Source: Homalodisca vitripennis
Taxonomy: Eukaryota; Arthropoda; Insecta; Hemiptera; Cicadellidae
DNA length: 64,000 nt
Direction: 5' to 3'
NCBI RefSeq assembly: GCF_021130785.1
Contig: NC_060214.1
Coordinates: 105,994,001 to 106,058,000 of the forward strand
Below, piece after piece: positions 24,530 through 35,960 of this stretch (position 1 is the first letter of the stretch; the number at the start of each line of letters is the position of its first letter). The translations under genes were made by a program, and so were the position numbers. The notes under the pieces are model-generated. The model saw only the letters and a list, made by a program, of their open reading frames with translations, was not told where the DNA came from and made no database searches.

Positions 24530-25089
24530 ATCCCTATACATAGTTTCTTTGGAGGTTATTTATTTATTTTTTCCCTATAGAATCCCTAAACAACCGTCTG
24601 GTTTCTGCAAAACTCTAATTATATACAAACTCTAGGAGAAACCAACGCCTAGAAGTCTCCGGTCTATAAAACATAATAGTTTAGTATCACCTTGCTGCAT
24701 TTAGCCCCATGAAATGAAATCCAAGCTTTAAAATACCTGTCAATATAACTTCAATTTGTCGGTTTATATTCTCCCTCTTTCTTGTAGGCCACTTATTTAA
24801 AAAATTTCTATATTTCTTTGACAAACTGCCACAAAAATTAGCTTCTAGTTTCCTATACATCAGGAAAACACCTGAACTTCTGTTCTGTTGTCTAGAAGTC
24901 TGTGTACTGGAACTAAATATAATACACCTAATATATATCTAATAATAGGCATAGTTCCACGAAAGCCATTTCCGTAGCACACTAGGTAACCTAACTTTAC
25001 GAGAAACATTACATTTTTACATTTCACCACAGAAGTTAGCAGAAAATGAACTTAACATCTCAGACACTTATGTTTGTACTGACTTTCTT

Positions 25090-25600
25090 TCAATATTCAA
25101 TAGCACCATTTCCAATAACTAAGCTTGTTATATGAAAGGTTGACGAGTTAGTTACTGTCATATAACAAAACTTTGCTAAGTTCCGTTCTTCCATATATTA
25201 CAACACCACCAACTTTAAACTAAAGGTTTTCAACATCTACTACTCGGTTACACGATGTACAAGCAACACGTAACACAGGTGATTTGCTTATATTATCATA
25301 CAAATACAGGTCATTGCATATGTATTACATTTAATACATACACCGGGACTCGTTTAATACATTACGCAATCAACACCTCGTGAATTTAGTTTTCATTGAG
25401 TGCATCTCATTCACTATTACCTCATACCAGAGTGCTCAAAATTTCTTTTAACTGGGAATCATAATTACAGGCTCCAATATAGATGTCTGGCCAACCTACA
25501 TTCTACCTCGTACTCCTTTATCTACGAATTTGCTTCTCGAACACATATTATAATAAATATGTTTCTATATATTATAAATTAGCGCATATTCTAACTAAGA
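25090..25600 (+). repeat. Block R, copy 2
   Basis: Closely matches 42240-42740: TACACGATGTACAAGCAACA, TTACACGTAACACAGG-type variation, ATCAACACCTCGTGAATTTA, CCTCATACCAGAGT, GCTTCTCGAACACATATTAT. The short frame here and that at 42522 share their last 29 codons, but an indel upstream puts them in different frames before that, so I do not call a gene. Confidence 0.85.
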
Positions 25601-26139
25601 ACCGATAGAAGTATAATATTTATTATAGTCGAGTAAGTGAAATAGTACAGTTTAGTTTGATTTCAAAGTTCTGTCACGTGTACATACTAACAAGGGATGA
25701 GTGAACTGTGTAGTAAAGGGATGAACCCGACACGGACATACGCACTGCCTAGTTAATGAGGCTTAGGACGCATTCAGGCCGTGTTTACTTAGGTCTCAGT
25801 AGTCGGAAAACGTGTGAAGATACAACACAGGGTTCACTTCCATTGTTTGATTAGATCGTTGTTTCGGGAATTTTAAAAATGACATTATATTTTACACTAA
25901 TTTGTATCAAAATCATGTTTACGGATGTATTTTAAATTATTTCCTAAGAAAGACATACACGTAATTCCATCGACTAAGGAATCAAACGAATTTTTAAAGA
26001 ACTGTGAGAAGGAAATTCAAATATGGCCAATACTTACGTTAAACCTTTCGTATGAGTGGAAAATATGTATCTGTCATAAACCTGTTGGTGTTTTTTGTGT
26101 TTCTTGATAATTAAAAAACGCTTTAAGTGACGATGTATG
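25600..26139. repeat. Segment paired with 42745-43235
   Basis: High similarity between units 2 and 3 including CAAGGGATGAGTGAACTGTG, CACGGACATACGCACTGCCT and GTTTACTTAGGTCTCAGTAG. No counterpart recognised in unit 1. No gene seen. Confidence 0.75.
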
Positions 26140-26280
26140 GTTTAGGAAGGACAACAGGATTTTCGATATTTGCCATCGTTGTTTGTAAAAAATCGTTATA
26201 TGTTTCTGACATTATTAAGAGAAAAACTTCCGAAATTCTGCTATTCGTTAAAGAAATCATGGTAAGAGAGACGTTTTGAA
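26140..26280. mobile_element. Short relic of the inverted-repeat family
   Basis: GGAAGGACAACAGGATTTTC followed by ATTTGCCATCG, and about 90 bp later a mirrored CTTCCGAAATTCTGC. Its partner in unit 3 (43555-43665) is clearer, ending with AAATGTCCGAAATCCTATC. Ends resemble those of the 458-bp element at 51586, the interior does not. Confidence 0.5.
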
Positions 26281-27289
26281 TGATGGCATTAAAAGTTCAG
26301 TTAAAAATGTTTTTTGCTGGAGTTTTAGTTAAAATTACACGTTGGAAATAATTTTAAGCTTATAAGCGTTTATGACAAAACTAAGTTTTAACCACGAGAG
26401 AGCAATCCTACTTTTTAATAATATAATGAAGAACTTTAGCCTTTATTTTTGACAGTAGGTTACTGGTTCATATCTCATTTTAAATGTATGAGTATTACTG
26501 ATTAATCTCTCTCTAGTATTCTTTAAAAGTGTATATTTTTTAATAAGTGAACCATATAATATACAAAAAGTTATGTTTGTAACTAAAAAAATATAGAACT
26601 ATTTAAAAAAAAATGCCTTAAATAACAATTAGTTTTATTTGTCCTAAATGACCCGCAATCATTCGAGGAAATTAAAATGGAAACTTTCAAGTCTATAGTT
26701 TATTACGATATCTCATAATTCTAATGTAAGCTCAGTATTTATTAATATTTGCATTATTAGTTTCAAATAACTGAAGTTTAACTTGTTGATGTTGCAACTT
26801 CTGACTGTAGAATCTGTTGACGTTAGCCTTTTGCTGCGTTACCGTTTATAGTTTTTTTGACACGTATAAATATTCAGTTGATATTAATAGATCCTTTGAA
26901 GGTCCTGCATTAAGGACAGTCTGTACCTTTGTGAAGGATGGGTTTTTTATTCTAACAATAACAGTTATTTCTTCTTTTTTGCTTTTACAGGAGTTTTGTT
27001 TTACTTTCAAGTAGATTTTTATAATATTTATTTACTTTTATATTTTGAATATTTCTTTAATTTATTCACATTGGTTTCTTTTCCCATAAATTTCCTATAT
27101 TCCTTTTAAGTTGGATATTTCTTTTCTTTTCCTGTAATACTTTTTATAGTTGCAATAACATACTACACTACTTACTAAAACATATTCAAAATTACTAATT
27201 TGTACAGCACTATTCTCCCGCTCAAACAATTCAAACTCGCCAAACAAGTTCGTATTTGACACCCTTAACGCAACAAAACGGATAATAGA

Positions 27290-28070
27290 CAACTAAAAAA
27301 TTTTCAGACAAGCCGGCAGCTCTGGAATGAACGAATTTGTCTAAAATTAGCGTCCAAAATGATAAGAAAATGAAAACTACTGTAAATTACCAGAAATTAT
27401 TATTTATTTCTATCATTTCCTGCCAAACATAGGCAAAAGATTTTTTACTTCAAACTATAACAATTCCTAATAGCATTTTGGTTTCACTTACCAATTAATT
27501 TTGAGTCTATGTACTGATAGGTTTGAATACTTTTACTAGGTTACTATCCACATCATCCATTTTACAGTGATTTGAACACATGAAAGTACGGGGTAGGAAG
27601 AATTTGGTAGCGGTGGACACGTTGGAAAAAGAACCATCACCATTGTCATACCTTTTCAATCCCTTATTACAAAAATTGACCAGAAAAGAATGAACTTTAC
27701 AAGAGAAACAACACAAAAGGAGAAAAACGAACGTGAAAATTTTACCAGTGAAGGCACTCTGCAATATTCAGATTTACTACTGTACCGAATTGCGACAGGG
27801 AAGTTTGCATTTATGATGTGACTTTAAGGACAGTCCCGCACGTTAATGATATGGAACTCCTTGACCAGTCCGCCAAGCATTACATAAAGAGCCCCTTTCA
27901 TTTCGATTTAGCCACTCCACCCTTCAACCTTCAACCAAAAGCGCTGTTCAGGAGCAGCAGCCCTTTAATTGAGCCCAAATCATCCCCTTCAAGGCTCATC
28001 GAATTTCAGTAATGGGGTTTTAAATATTCACAACGGTCTTTATGTAAATTTATCATTATTTATCACTTTA
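27290..28070 (+). other. Blocks V and S, copy 3, contiguous
   Basis: V part: CAGTGAAGGCACTCTGCAAT, AATTGCGACAGGGAAGTTTG, ATGATGTGACTTTAAGGACA, GTTAATGATATGGAACTCC. S part from about 27890: TTAGCCACTCCACCCTTCAA, GCGCTGTTCAGGAGCAGCAG, CCCTTTAATTGAGCCCAAAT, CATCCCCTTCAAGGCTCATC, TAAATATTCACAACGG. Very close to 45010-45790. Minus-strand frames here start with a signal-peptide-like stretch but are broken in the partner copy. Confidence 0.85.
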
Positions 28071-28199
28071 CTTCGCATAATTAGGAGGAGTTTCTCGGAG
28101 TTGTAATTAATATCAGTATAAAATGAAATTCTTTGGTTTCTTTATTTTTACTAAAAATACCTACTGCACATGAAATATATTTAGAAGGCAGCGTTCAAG

Positions 28200-28430
28200 T
28201 CAACAGTGAGAGGCGTCTGAAGTAAGGTTAACAACAATGAGATATTCAAACTGTGTGAAGAAGGCGACTGTTAATATGAGATTGTGTGTGTGCGTGAGTG
28301 CAAGCGCATGTTCGTCTGTGTGAATGAATGTTTAAAATTCGTAAATTCTTGAACACGTTGCCTACGGCTAAAGTGGACTGAATATGTCAGAGAGCCATCA
28401 GTCAGTGTGGATTAAACATTCTTAACCCAT
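28200..28430 (+). other. Block T-like, short form, copy 1
   Basis: AACAGTGAGAGGCGTCTGAA and GCGACTGTTAATATGAGATT match 19397-19480 and 46020-46110. At the end TGGATTAA (28408-28415), loop ACATTC, TTAACCCA (28422-28429) forms a stem with one mismatch, in the same position as the T hairpin. The GTGGTGTGGGG part of T is absent. Confidence 0.5.
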
Positions 28431-28647
28431 TAGTGCATGAATTAATCAATAATTTGATTAAACATTTTTTCAATAACTCTGTTTGGCTAACAACGCAAAA
28501 AACAAAGTCCTTCAATAAACAGTTTCTCGATTAATACTAGCCGGCATTATACTTTGCCCTCATAATGATCAATTTTGAAAACAGCATAGGAATGTTTAAT
28601 TGAAAGCAATTAAATTTGCACATATACAAGTTAAAACGTATTGCTTA

Positions 28648-28930
28648 CCTGAAGGCCAACCGCTGTGAAGTCCAATCAATACATCTGAAAACTGAATGTT
28701 GCATCAAATTTAACGTAGACATCCAATTTAACATCCTATTAAAACCGGAATTCAACCATTCTACATTGCATATTTCATTTCATATTGAACCGTATATTGT
28801 AAACAGGGAAAATGTACAATTTAAAAAAGAATATAAAAATATTATCATTTTTCCCAAGCATCACAAACTGCCGTTGTTATGTATATTAGACCTGATGGAT
28901 TCGCATTTATTAGAAAACTCAGTTTGATAA
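28648..28930 (+). repeat. Block Q, copy 3, with downstream segment
   Basis: CCTGAAGGCCAACCGCTGTG, then AACTGAATGTTGCATC, GTAGACATCCAATTTAACAT, CATTCTACATTGCATATTTC, ATTGAACCGTATATTG. A 103-codon frame crosses it. One of the two copies at 46485-46930 keeps part of that frame, the other has stops, so coding is unlikely. Confidence 0.75.
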
Positions 28931-30759
28931 AAGGTATGTCAAATTCAATACTTGATTTATCCTACTAAGGATAACAAAAACTTCTGACTCACAGGGAAAA
29001 CAATTTATTTTGATTTTCATAGTATTTTCCTGTTACATTGTTCCTTTGTACGTTACAGTTTGGTTCCTGCAATGCTCTAAACTTTGTATAGATAGTCTCC
29101 AGGTTTACAACTATTGCGTACAGGAATCTCGTTGTCTTCACGTAATATCATATCTGCTTTTGGGCTGTGTGATCTATTAAATCAAAATCTGGTACCTTAA
29201 GTCATCTTCCCACCATGTGTCAGAGATTCTCCCTAATTATATTTGCTTCTAGTGTATAGAATCCTGTAATATACGACCTCATCTAAAATTTAGAACACAA
29301 TAGAACCCATAGGTTTTAGAGAAATATACTCTCGTAATTATTAGATCTTTTGAAGTAATCAAAATGCTTCTGTCCTCTAAATGAAATTGACTCAAAAAAT
29401 AAACCCTCAACTTGTGCTTTGGAACATTAACAAGCATTGGCCCTCCAGAAGCCTTGTATATGTGGAAGTGGCTCTCATTTTTGGTAGTAGACATGACTGA
29501 TTTTCATCAATTTCCGGCAACATAAATGAAAGCAGGGGATATATATATATATATAAGAATGTGATTAGGACACAAAGTAAGGGCATTGCATCCTGCAATC
29601 CTGACTCCCTTACGTTTAATGAGTTTGCAATGGCAAAGAAATAATTTTTAGAATTCACCAACGACATTAAACGGGCTCCCACGCTTCAGCTACAAAAATG
29701 CTGCTGTAAAGCATTATCTAAAATTTGTCAGACCTGTTAGATAAAATGAGTTTCATCCCAATATTAAGAATTTTCATGGGTTTTGGGATGTCCTCAAGGA
29801 TGGAAGTCGGGAAGAATTGATAATTTTAGCAGTACTTTGCTATAAATTGTGGAATAAAAATTACAAACACGAGTAAACTTTGTTTGACTCTCTAATCACA
29901 TGCGAAGAAGTATGTATTGTAACCCATTATTGACTGAGCCGTAGGGAAGCCTATTGTTTGAGGGCCTGGAAACTTTGAATTTCTGTCTGACCATCTGATT
30001 TTCTGCACGATATCTCTAAAAGGAACTAACATATGGACGAAGCTTCATATTTGTGTATTTAAAATTGATTTTGATGATGATAGATGGGGCTGAGCATTAG
30101 CGAAATGTTTTACATTAGTCTTATAGGTAAGAATAAAGGCAACTATAAAATCGTGTAATAAATAAATAAACTGATAACAATAATAATATATTTTAAGATA
30201 TAGGTACATAGTGACAATTTAGGCTTGGTAGAAATCGCACCTGATTCAAATCCACCAGTATGAAAAATACTCGACTACAGTAAAAAAAGTATGATGCAAC
30301 ACAACTATGTGCACTAACATTATCACTTTAATGCAGTATATATTATTTTTATTTTAACCAGACACTTTTTTAAGCTGAAACTGATATAAATGCTCTACTG
30401 CAGACTGCTGAAGAACAAGGAGGTGATATTAAAGCAGCATTAGATCAAATGGAAATAACTGCAGAAAGGAATAGCACAGAGAATAATCGAACACTGCGAA
30501 GAAGCTAATTTCGCATAATGAAATGAACTGTAGATACAAAATTTAGCTTGCAACCTGATACAAAACTGTGACCCGTGAAATGGCAGACATCGAAATAAGT
30601 ACGGTTAAAAACAAAATGTTTTGATAGTAAAACATAACTTTTAGGAAGTTTACTTGACGGGAATAACTTTTTTGTTACATTTCTCTACAGAAGTAAGTAG
30701 AAAATAAACTTTAAATACCATACACTTACGTTAGTATTTGTTATCTTACAATTTTCAAT
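28931..30759 (+). repeat. Segment paired with 46940-48660 and with 11300-12240
   Basis: Includes ACTTCTGACTCACAGGG, ATATCATATCTGCTT, AACATTAACAAGCATTGG, CATAAATGAAAGCAGGG, GTTTTGGGATGTCCTCA and, at about 29980-30070, the CACGATATCTC dispersed repeat. A 69-codon frame in the unit 3 copy (47792) has an early stop in this copy. A short (TA)n lies at 29540-29556. Confidence 0.75.
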
Positions 30760-31200
30760 ATCACCATTTCCAATAATCGAGCTTTTTTAATACAAAATGT
30801 TTACAACTTAATTTATTAGTATTAAAACTTTGGTAGTTTCAGCTCTTCCGTGCATTAAAACAACTCTACAGATTAAACTAAACATTTTACACATCTACTT
30901 CACGGTTACACGATGTGCATGTGCGGAACGCGTACCACATGTGTTCCGGTTATACTATCACACAAGTACATGTCGGTATATATATATTACATTTAGTATG
31001 TACACTGGTAGTCGATTAAACATTGTGCAATCAACACCTCATGAATTTAATGTTCAGACCAACATTACATCTCATTTAACTTCATTCACTTCGCGGCTTG
31101 AAAATCGTAATTATAGGTTGATTGTAACCATTTGGTCAACTTTCACCTCAAAAATGAGGACATCTCCAAAAAAATATGTGAAATAAGACTGTACGATGTC
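30760..31200 (+). repeat. Block R, copy 3
   Basis: AATATCACCATTTCCAATAA, CTACTTCACGGTTACACGAT, AATCAACACCTCATGAATTT. The partner at 48660 has lost about 300 bp of this block. The 118-codon frame (30830-31186) is not kept in any other copy. Confidence 0.75.
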
Positions 31201-31730
31201 AATAGTGTGTGAATTTGAATATTGTTTCTTTTATTAGTAATCTGTATAGCCGGATCCTTAGGTGATAAAGGTGAATTGTGGGGTGAAAAAGCTACGGTGT
31301 GTCTTAAAGATAACTTTTTTTATTGGTAGACAAAAATTAAATTTGTATTAAAGCTGGTTTCCTTTAAAATAAAATCGGAAGCTATTATGTCTTTGTAGTA
31401 CATCTTTTCCAAACACGTAAGCACTTTATAGGCTGCGAGATATTTAAACATTTCCATGCTTAATCATACTCGAACATAAAAAATAAAGCTTCGTCACTTA
31501 TAAGAGCTTTGTAAGAACTCCCAGTAATCAAAAGCGTAGTTAAAAAAAAATTGTATGCGAATAAAACTGTAAGAATGTTTCTTTTTTAATTGAAAAAGCA
31601 TACAAATGCCAGAAAATACCATTGTGCTAAGAGTGCATATTTGGATATGAAATCTTCAGCGTGTAACTAGTATTAGCTTAGTAAGTATTTGTAAAATATC
31701 TATTCCATAAATAATGATGGTGCGTGCATG

Positions 31731-31950
31731 GGAGTGCCGATGCTTAACGGTCTAAGACTGGGTTAGAGTTGGATAGCGCAGGTTCCAAATCATGTCTATG
31801 GCCGTTGCACTTTTTATCAGTACCTTCAACCTTGTTCTGTATTGTCTCTTCCCCTTATCTCTTTGATAAGATCCTCACACAGGCCAGTGAACCATAACGA
31901 CGCAGAAAAGCTTTAAAGGCGATCGGAGGTCACTTTAAAAAATTAAAAGA
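31731..31950 (+). mobile_element. tRNA-derived SINE, copy 1
   Basis: The head is a degraded class-II tRNA-like sequence (Ser/Leu type), with A-box-like CCGATGCTTAACGGTCTAAG and B-box-like GCGCAGGTTCCAAATC. The body is shared with 43330-43450 and 49310-49430: GTTGCACTTTTTATCAGTAC, TTTGATAAGATCCTCACACA, GGCCAGTG, GATCGGAGGTCACTTTAAA. It is the same insertion as 49231-49433, inherited by duplication, and is absent from unit 1. Confidence 0.88.
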
Positions 31951-32079
31951 ATGTGTGAAGTACGGAAAAATGAAAAACTGTAGATACATTTATTAAAAAG
32001 AAATTTTATATAAAACTTTTAAAAAGCTATATTTAAGAAGTATTATATTATTTTTGTGTCCTTATCGTGTCTGTTATAC

Positions 32080-33000
32080 ATGTTCGAGAATCTTATAAAA
32101 ACAATAACAATAATTGGAAAAACTCCGTAATGTGTGCAGTCGACAATGCTGACAAAAAGTGCTTAGTCATAGACATGACTTGGAACTGTACCAACCACTG
32201 TGACCTGAATTCTTCAATCCTTAGGCCGTATTGCTACTAACTCGTCTCTTCAATGTTACCTCTTAGGCCATCAAGGCCTTTCCGTTATCACTCCATCTGA
32301 CGTCCTTAAGAATAAAAACCCAACCTTGGTTTCTAGACTGCTCTGCATCAATGCCCAGTGATCAGAAGCACATGGTTGCGTATAGACGGGGAAGACGGTA
32401 ATAGTGATGGATTTCATTAAATTTAATTTAATTTCATTAAATTAAATTTTAAGCACAACCATCATTATGGTCATACCACTTCAATCCCTTACTGTGCAAA
32501 TTGTCAAGGAATATTCTATCGCTATACCAAAGTGGACAAGAAATATTCAATCTTTATATCATAGTGAACCAGAAATATACATTCCTTAAGCTATACCAAA
32601 GTGGACCAGGAAATTAATGAATTTCAAAGATGAACAAGGCAGGAGGAGAAAGTACGACGATTGCGTGGAAATCTTATCAGTGAAGGCGCTCCTGCAATAT
32701 TCACACTCGCTCCTCCACCGCATTGCGCCAGGGAAGCTTACATTTATGATGCGACTTTAATGATAGTACTGCATGTTAATGATATGGAAATACTGGAAAA
32801 CCCGCGCGATTTATAACGACAACTTCCCTCCCATTCATGCATAAACGGTGTGGGCCAGGAACAACTACTTCGTTCAAAATGCCTCTATTAGGTTTATCTC
32901 ATCCCAAATTAGACAGCGAAGATATGAATACATGATCTATCAATCTTATTCTGTCTATTTACCATGAACTAATTATTTTCAGAGAAGGTTTAAAGGTAGT
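32080..33000 (+). other. Block V/W, copy 3
   Basis: ATGTTCGAGAATCTTATAAA, GTGTGCAGTCGACAATGCTG, GAAGGCGCTCCTGCAATATT, CATTTATGATGCGACTTTAA, CCCGCGCGATTTATAACGAC, CATTCATGCATAAACGG, TTAGGTTTATCTCATCCCA. Very close to 49550-50400. An AT-rich TTTAATTTAATTTCATTAAA stretch at 32415-32450 is an expansion absent from unit 3. Confidence 0.85.
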
Positions 33001-33012
33001 ACAAGAACGAAG

Positions 33013-33056
33013 AACTGTTTATCATATTTATCCTGCACTTCATATTATAGACAGTT
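33013..33056 (+). ncRNA. Conserved hairpin H, copy 2
   Basis: AACTGTTTAT (33013-33022) pairs with ATAGACAGTT (33047-33056) with one U-G wobble where copy 1 has C-G. The loop region differs in sequence from copy 1. Confidence 0.45.
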
Positions 33057-33186
33057 TTTCATACACAGTGTTTTGATTCTATCATAATATACATTTGACA
33101 GTAATCCAGCTTTCAATCTTTACTAATTTTACATAGTCAAATTAAATAACGTGACTATTAACTTGTAATAGTAGATATTTATCATT

Positions 33187-33728
33187 ATGTCCATATATAA
33201 CGAAACAAGTAATTGGAATACTCGACGTGGAGCCTCTCTGTTATCTATTCCTGTTCATAGATCCTCTATTTACAGTAAATCATTCACAGTCTCTGCTTGT
33301 CGACTTTGGAATAATCTCCCGGATCATATTAGAGGTATTCGTAGTCGGGAACGGTTTCGGGGGGTGCTTAGGGACCATCTGTTTTGGGACCTCGTCGGGT
33401 TGACGATGTCGTGGCATAGGGTATGGGACGATGGCTTTGTATGAATGGTGATGGATGAATGTCTGTTAACTTCTTTGTAAGTTTTATTCTATGTATTTAT
33501 TTTTAGTTTCATAGAAAACCTTTGTTTCATTTTATTACTTTATATAAATAGAGATTATAATTTTCGATTTAAAATAGTAATGTAAACTGTATTGTGGCTC
33601 TTGTTTTACAGTAATAGTAGAGTTTATTAATTTATGGTTAGTTGTAAGAGAGGACTTAATAGTCCTAACCTCGCCAATTGAATATGTTTTACGTTGTATT
33701 CAATAAAGACATTTTTCATTTCATTTCA
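33187..33728 (+). pseudogene. 5'-truncated LINE: C-terminus of ORF2 plus 3' UTR, copy in unit 2
   Basis: The frame starting at 33187 encodes the end of a non-LTR reverse-transcriptase protein. The visible signature is RRGASLLSIPVHRS, then SACRLWNNLPDHIRGI and FRGVLRDHLF, the tail motif seen C-terminal to the reverse-transcriptase domain of jockey/CR1-type LINEs. The catalytic domain and everything upstream are missing. Compared with the copy at 50619, a 1-bp insertion after DHLF shifts the frame here, giving 19 extra residues (ending DDGFV); the other copy stops after RTSSG, probably the original end. The 3' UTR has a stem-loop AGGACT-TAAT-AGTCCT (33651-33666), then AATAAAGAC and TTTCATTTCATTTCATT as terminus. 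GC content is higher than the flanks over the coding part. The element is dead and inherited in both units. Confidence 0.92.
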
Positions 33729-34949
33729 TTATATACGATTAGGATGTGTGATGGAGGATCTCCGCACTGTAGAAACAAATGTATATGAAGGATATTACAA
33801 TTCTTGTGTTATTTATAAAATCTTTTTGGTTCTTGTAATCTCTAAATATTTTAAGATGACATAATTTAATAAAAATAAAGTAAATAAATAGGGTAATACC
33901 GTGTTTAATATGCCGATAAGAAATTAAAAAAATAACATTTGTAAAAACTGAACGCGGCCCCAGTTTATAAGTTGTGTATGAATATAAGTTTTAATCTAAA
34001 ACTGTGAGCCTTTATACTCTTATAAACTTTTATTTAGGGTTTGAGTCTATATAGAGAAGCAAACAGTTTTGAACGTTATTAATATTTAAAACAAATTTTA
34101 CTGCTCATGAATGTGATCTATTATGGTTTCAAGACTGTGTTTGCAAACTGTTCTATAATGTTCAAAATTAGTTCAATGACAGTTTGTCATCAAATTAATT
34201 TTATACATAGAGTAGGCTCATAAAAAAGTTCTTCCGGCTTAGCTAGAGAAACAAAAGGTTTTGTGATGGCTGAAATATAATTAATATATTTTATAAGATT
34301 TAAATAACATGAAAACCGTCTGAGATAAAAAATATTTTCTTAAAAAACTTATTGAATGTCATAATGATTTTGAACATGTTCTACTTTTTCTACTGTTTCA
34401 TAAATAGAGGGTTTTTTAATTTTTTAAGATTTATCGGCCGCCGTAATGAGAAAATGAAATACGAAACTTTCCAACGAAATTAGTGGAGACATTTATAAGA
34501 TAATTAATTTTTCTAAACAAGATTTACATTTTTTCAGCATTTCTATATTGATTACTTTGTTAATGGAAATGTTGTTACGGTATTTCCATGTAATATAAAA
34601 TGTTGGTAGCGTGAGTTGTGTGTTATAAAAGTTGTACCTATTGCCATATTGAAACGAAATGGTGTACGAAACTAGATAACGAATTTGGGCCCTGGATGTC
34701 ATCTATGATGAAGTTGTACAGACATTTTCGGAAAGTGCTATCAAGAGGGCAATTGTGATAGGCTCATTTTGTGTGCAAAATATACATATAATATACTTGC
34801 TTTGATCTTGGGATCAGTGGGATCGGTTTTGTGTAGGGAAACAATAACAACGTTTTCATAATGTTTGAATGAATTTTTTAAATTGAAATGGAGATATTAC
34901 TTATAAAACTAACACCGATTGAAGATTATAGTTGACAAGCTTTTTGCAT
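33729..34949. repeat. Segment paired with 51161-53004, diverged
   Basis: After about 60 near-identical bases past the LINE, similarity to unit 3 drops clearly. Shared words include GATCTATTATGGTTTCAAG and GAAACGAAATGGTGTACGAA (also near 18740 in unit 1). Unit 3 has the 458-bp element inserted here. No gene seen. Confidence 0.65.
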
Positions 34950-35160
34950 CTGATCAGACCGATAAAGCAGTACCTTTACAATCCCTTTATTTCAGGTTTA
35001 GCCTTTTCTCTCTTTAACCTTCAACCCACAGCGCTGTTCAGGAGCAGTCCAACAATTTGGGACAAATTGTTCCCTTGAGGGCTCATCAAATTTAGGTAAT
35101 GGGATGTTAGATATTCACAGCAGACCTTTATGTAAAGTGGAACATTATTTATTACTTCCC
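34950..35160 (+). other. Block S, copy 4, plus orientation
   Basis: CTGATCAGACCGATAAAGCA, ATTTCAGGTTTAGCC, GCGCTGTTCAGGAGCAGTCC, then a divergent AACAATTTGGGACAAATTG where other copies have CTTTAATTGAGCCCAAAT, then CCCTTGAGGGCTCATCAAAT, GATATTCACAGCAGACC. Closest to 53005-53200. Confidence 0.85.
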
Positions 35161-35867
35161 TAAGCAGAGTCAGTCGGAGTTACTCGCAGTAGTGATTAAT
35201 ATTAGTACAAAATGAAATACCGCAGCCAACAACACTTAGTGTGTGATGCTATTTCCAAAAAATATTAGCACTAAAGCTATTTACAGAACTTAACAATAAA
35301 AGCCTTTATTCACAATTAAATATATTTGACGTACGCAGTACATAGAAGTTGATGGTAAAATCAAATAAAGAAGACAGGTATGGAGAAGGGATTTTGTGTG
35401 CGTCTAGGTACAAGAACGTGTTTTTCTGTCCGTTTAAATGTGTGTGATTTGGGATTGGAGAGTAGAAAGTTGATGTAAATATTATTGATAACACTAGGTG
35501 AATTTTTATGTAACAGTAAATTTATGTCTTGGCGGTAATAGTCGCTAGCAAAATTGTGAAAAGATAGTAAATAATAAAGTGCTTAATCCATTAAGTTGGC
35601 AGAGATTTATTATTTCCATTACGATTTTTATAATAATCCTCCTCTTTAATACAGGCATTTTTCATTAGATTTTTTAATTAATATGCGGTTATACATCGAA
35701 GGCGCTTTACGACTAGCTGTTAATATGATAAGTTTTGGTATGTTTTAAAAATTATATTCAAAATGATTGATTGGAAATTAAAATTTTGATTTTATTTGCA
35801 CATTATGTAACAGGATAAACAACTGTAAGATATATAATTGTTATTAAAGAGGCCCGTATTTCTAACC
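35161..35867. repeat. Segment paired with 53201-53925
   Basis: Follows S in both units and corresponds loosely to 19200-20540 in unit 1 (AAGTATTAAAGCTGTATAAAGAAG type words in the partner). A 62-codon minus-strand frame here is partly shared with a frame at 53432 but with differing sequence and length; no motif. Confidence 0.6.
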
Positions 35868-35960
35868 CTGAGTGAGGCCCAGTGGTGTGGGGTGGAAAGT
35901 GAACTGAATACATAATTGAGCCCCCAGTCAGTCTAGATTAAACATTCTTGGTCTGCGACT
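35868..35960 (+). ncRNA. Block T, copy 2
   Basis: GAGGCCCAGTGGTGTGGGGT, GAATACATAATTGAGCCCCC, then AGATTAA (35935-35941), loop ACATTC, TTGGTCT (35948-35954), which pairs with two U-G wobbles in place of the A-U pairs of copy 1. Confidence 0.5.

Noticed and set aside
25400..25582. Frames at 25400 and 42522 with the same last 29 codons
   Set aside because: An indel puts the earlier parts in different frames; shared end is ordinary unit duplication.
27507..27764. Minus-strand frames (also 45291-45491) starting with a signal-peptide-like MQxxFTGKIFT..FLLLCC stretch
   Set aside because: An indel shifts the two copies out of frame after about 45 codons, and the related blocks at 13820, 32670 and 50100 lack the frame. 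Worth a look only if transcripts appear.
28616..28927. 103-codon frame after block Q, partly shared with 46750-46932
   Set aside because: About 37 codons agree in frame with one unit 3 copy, but the neighbouring tandem copy has stops and the rest differs. Similarity is explained by recent duplication.
30830..31186. 118-codon frame in block R
   Set aside because: Not open in the four other R copies; composition is like its AT-rich surroundings.
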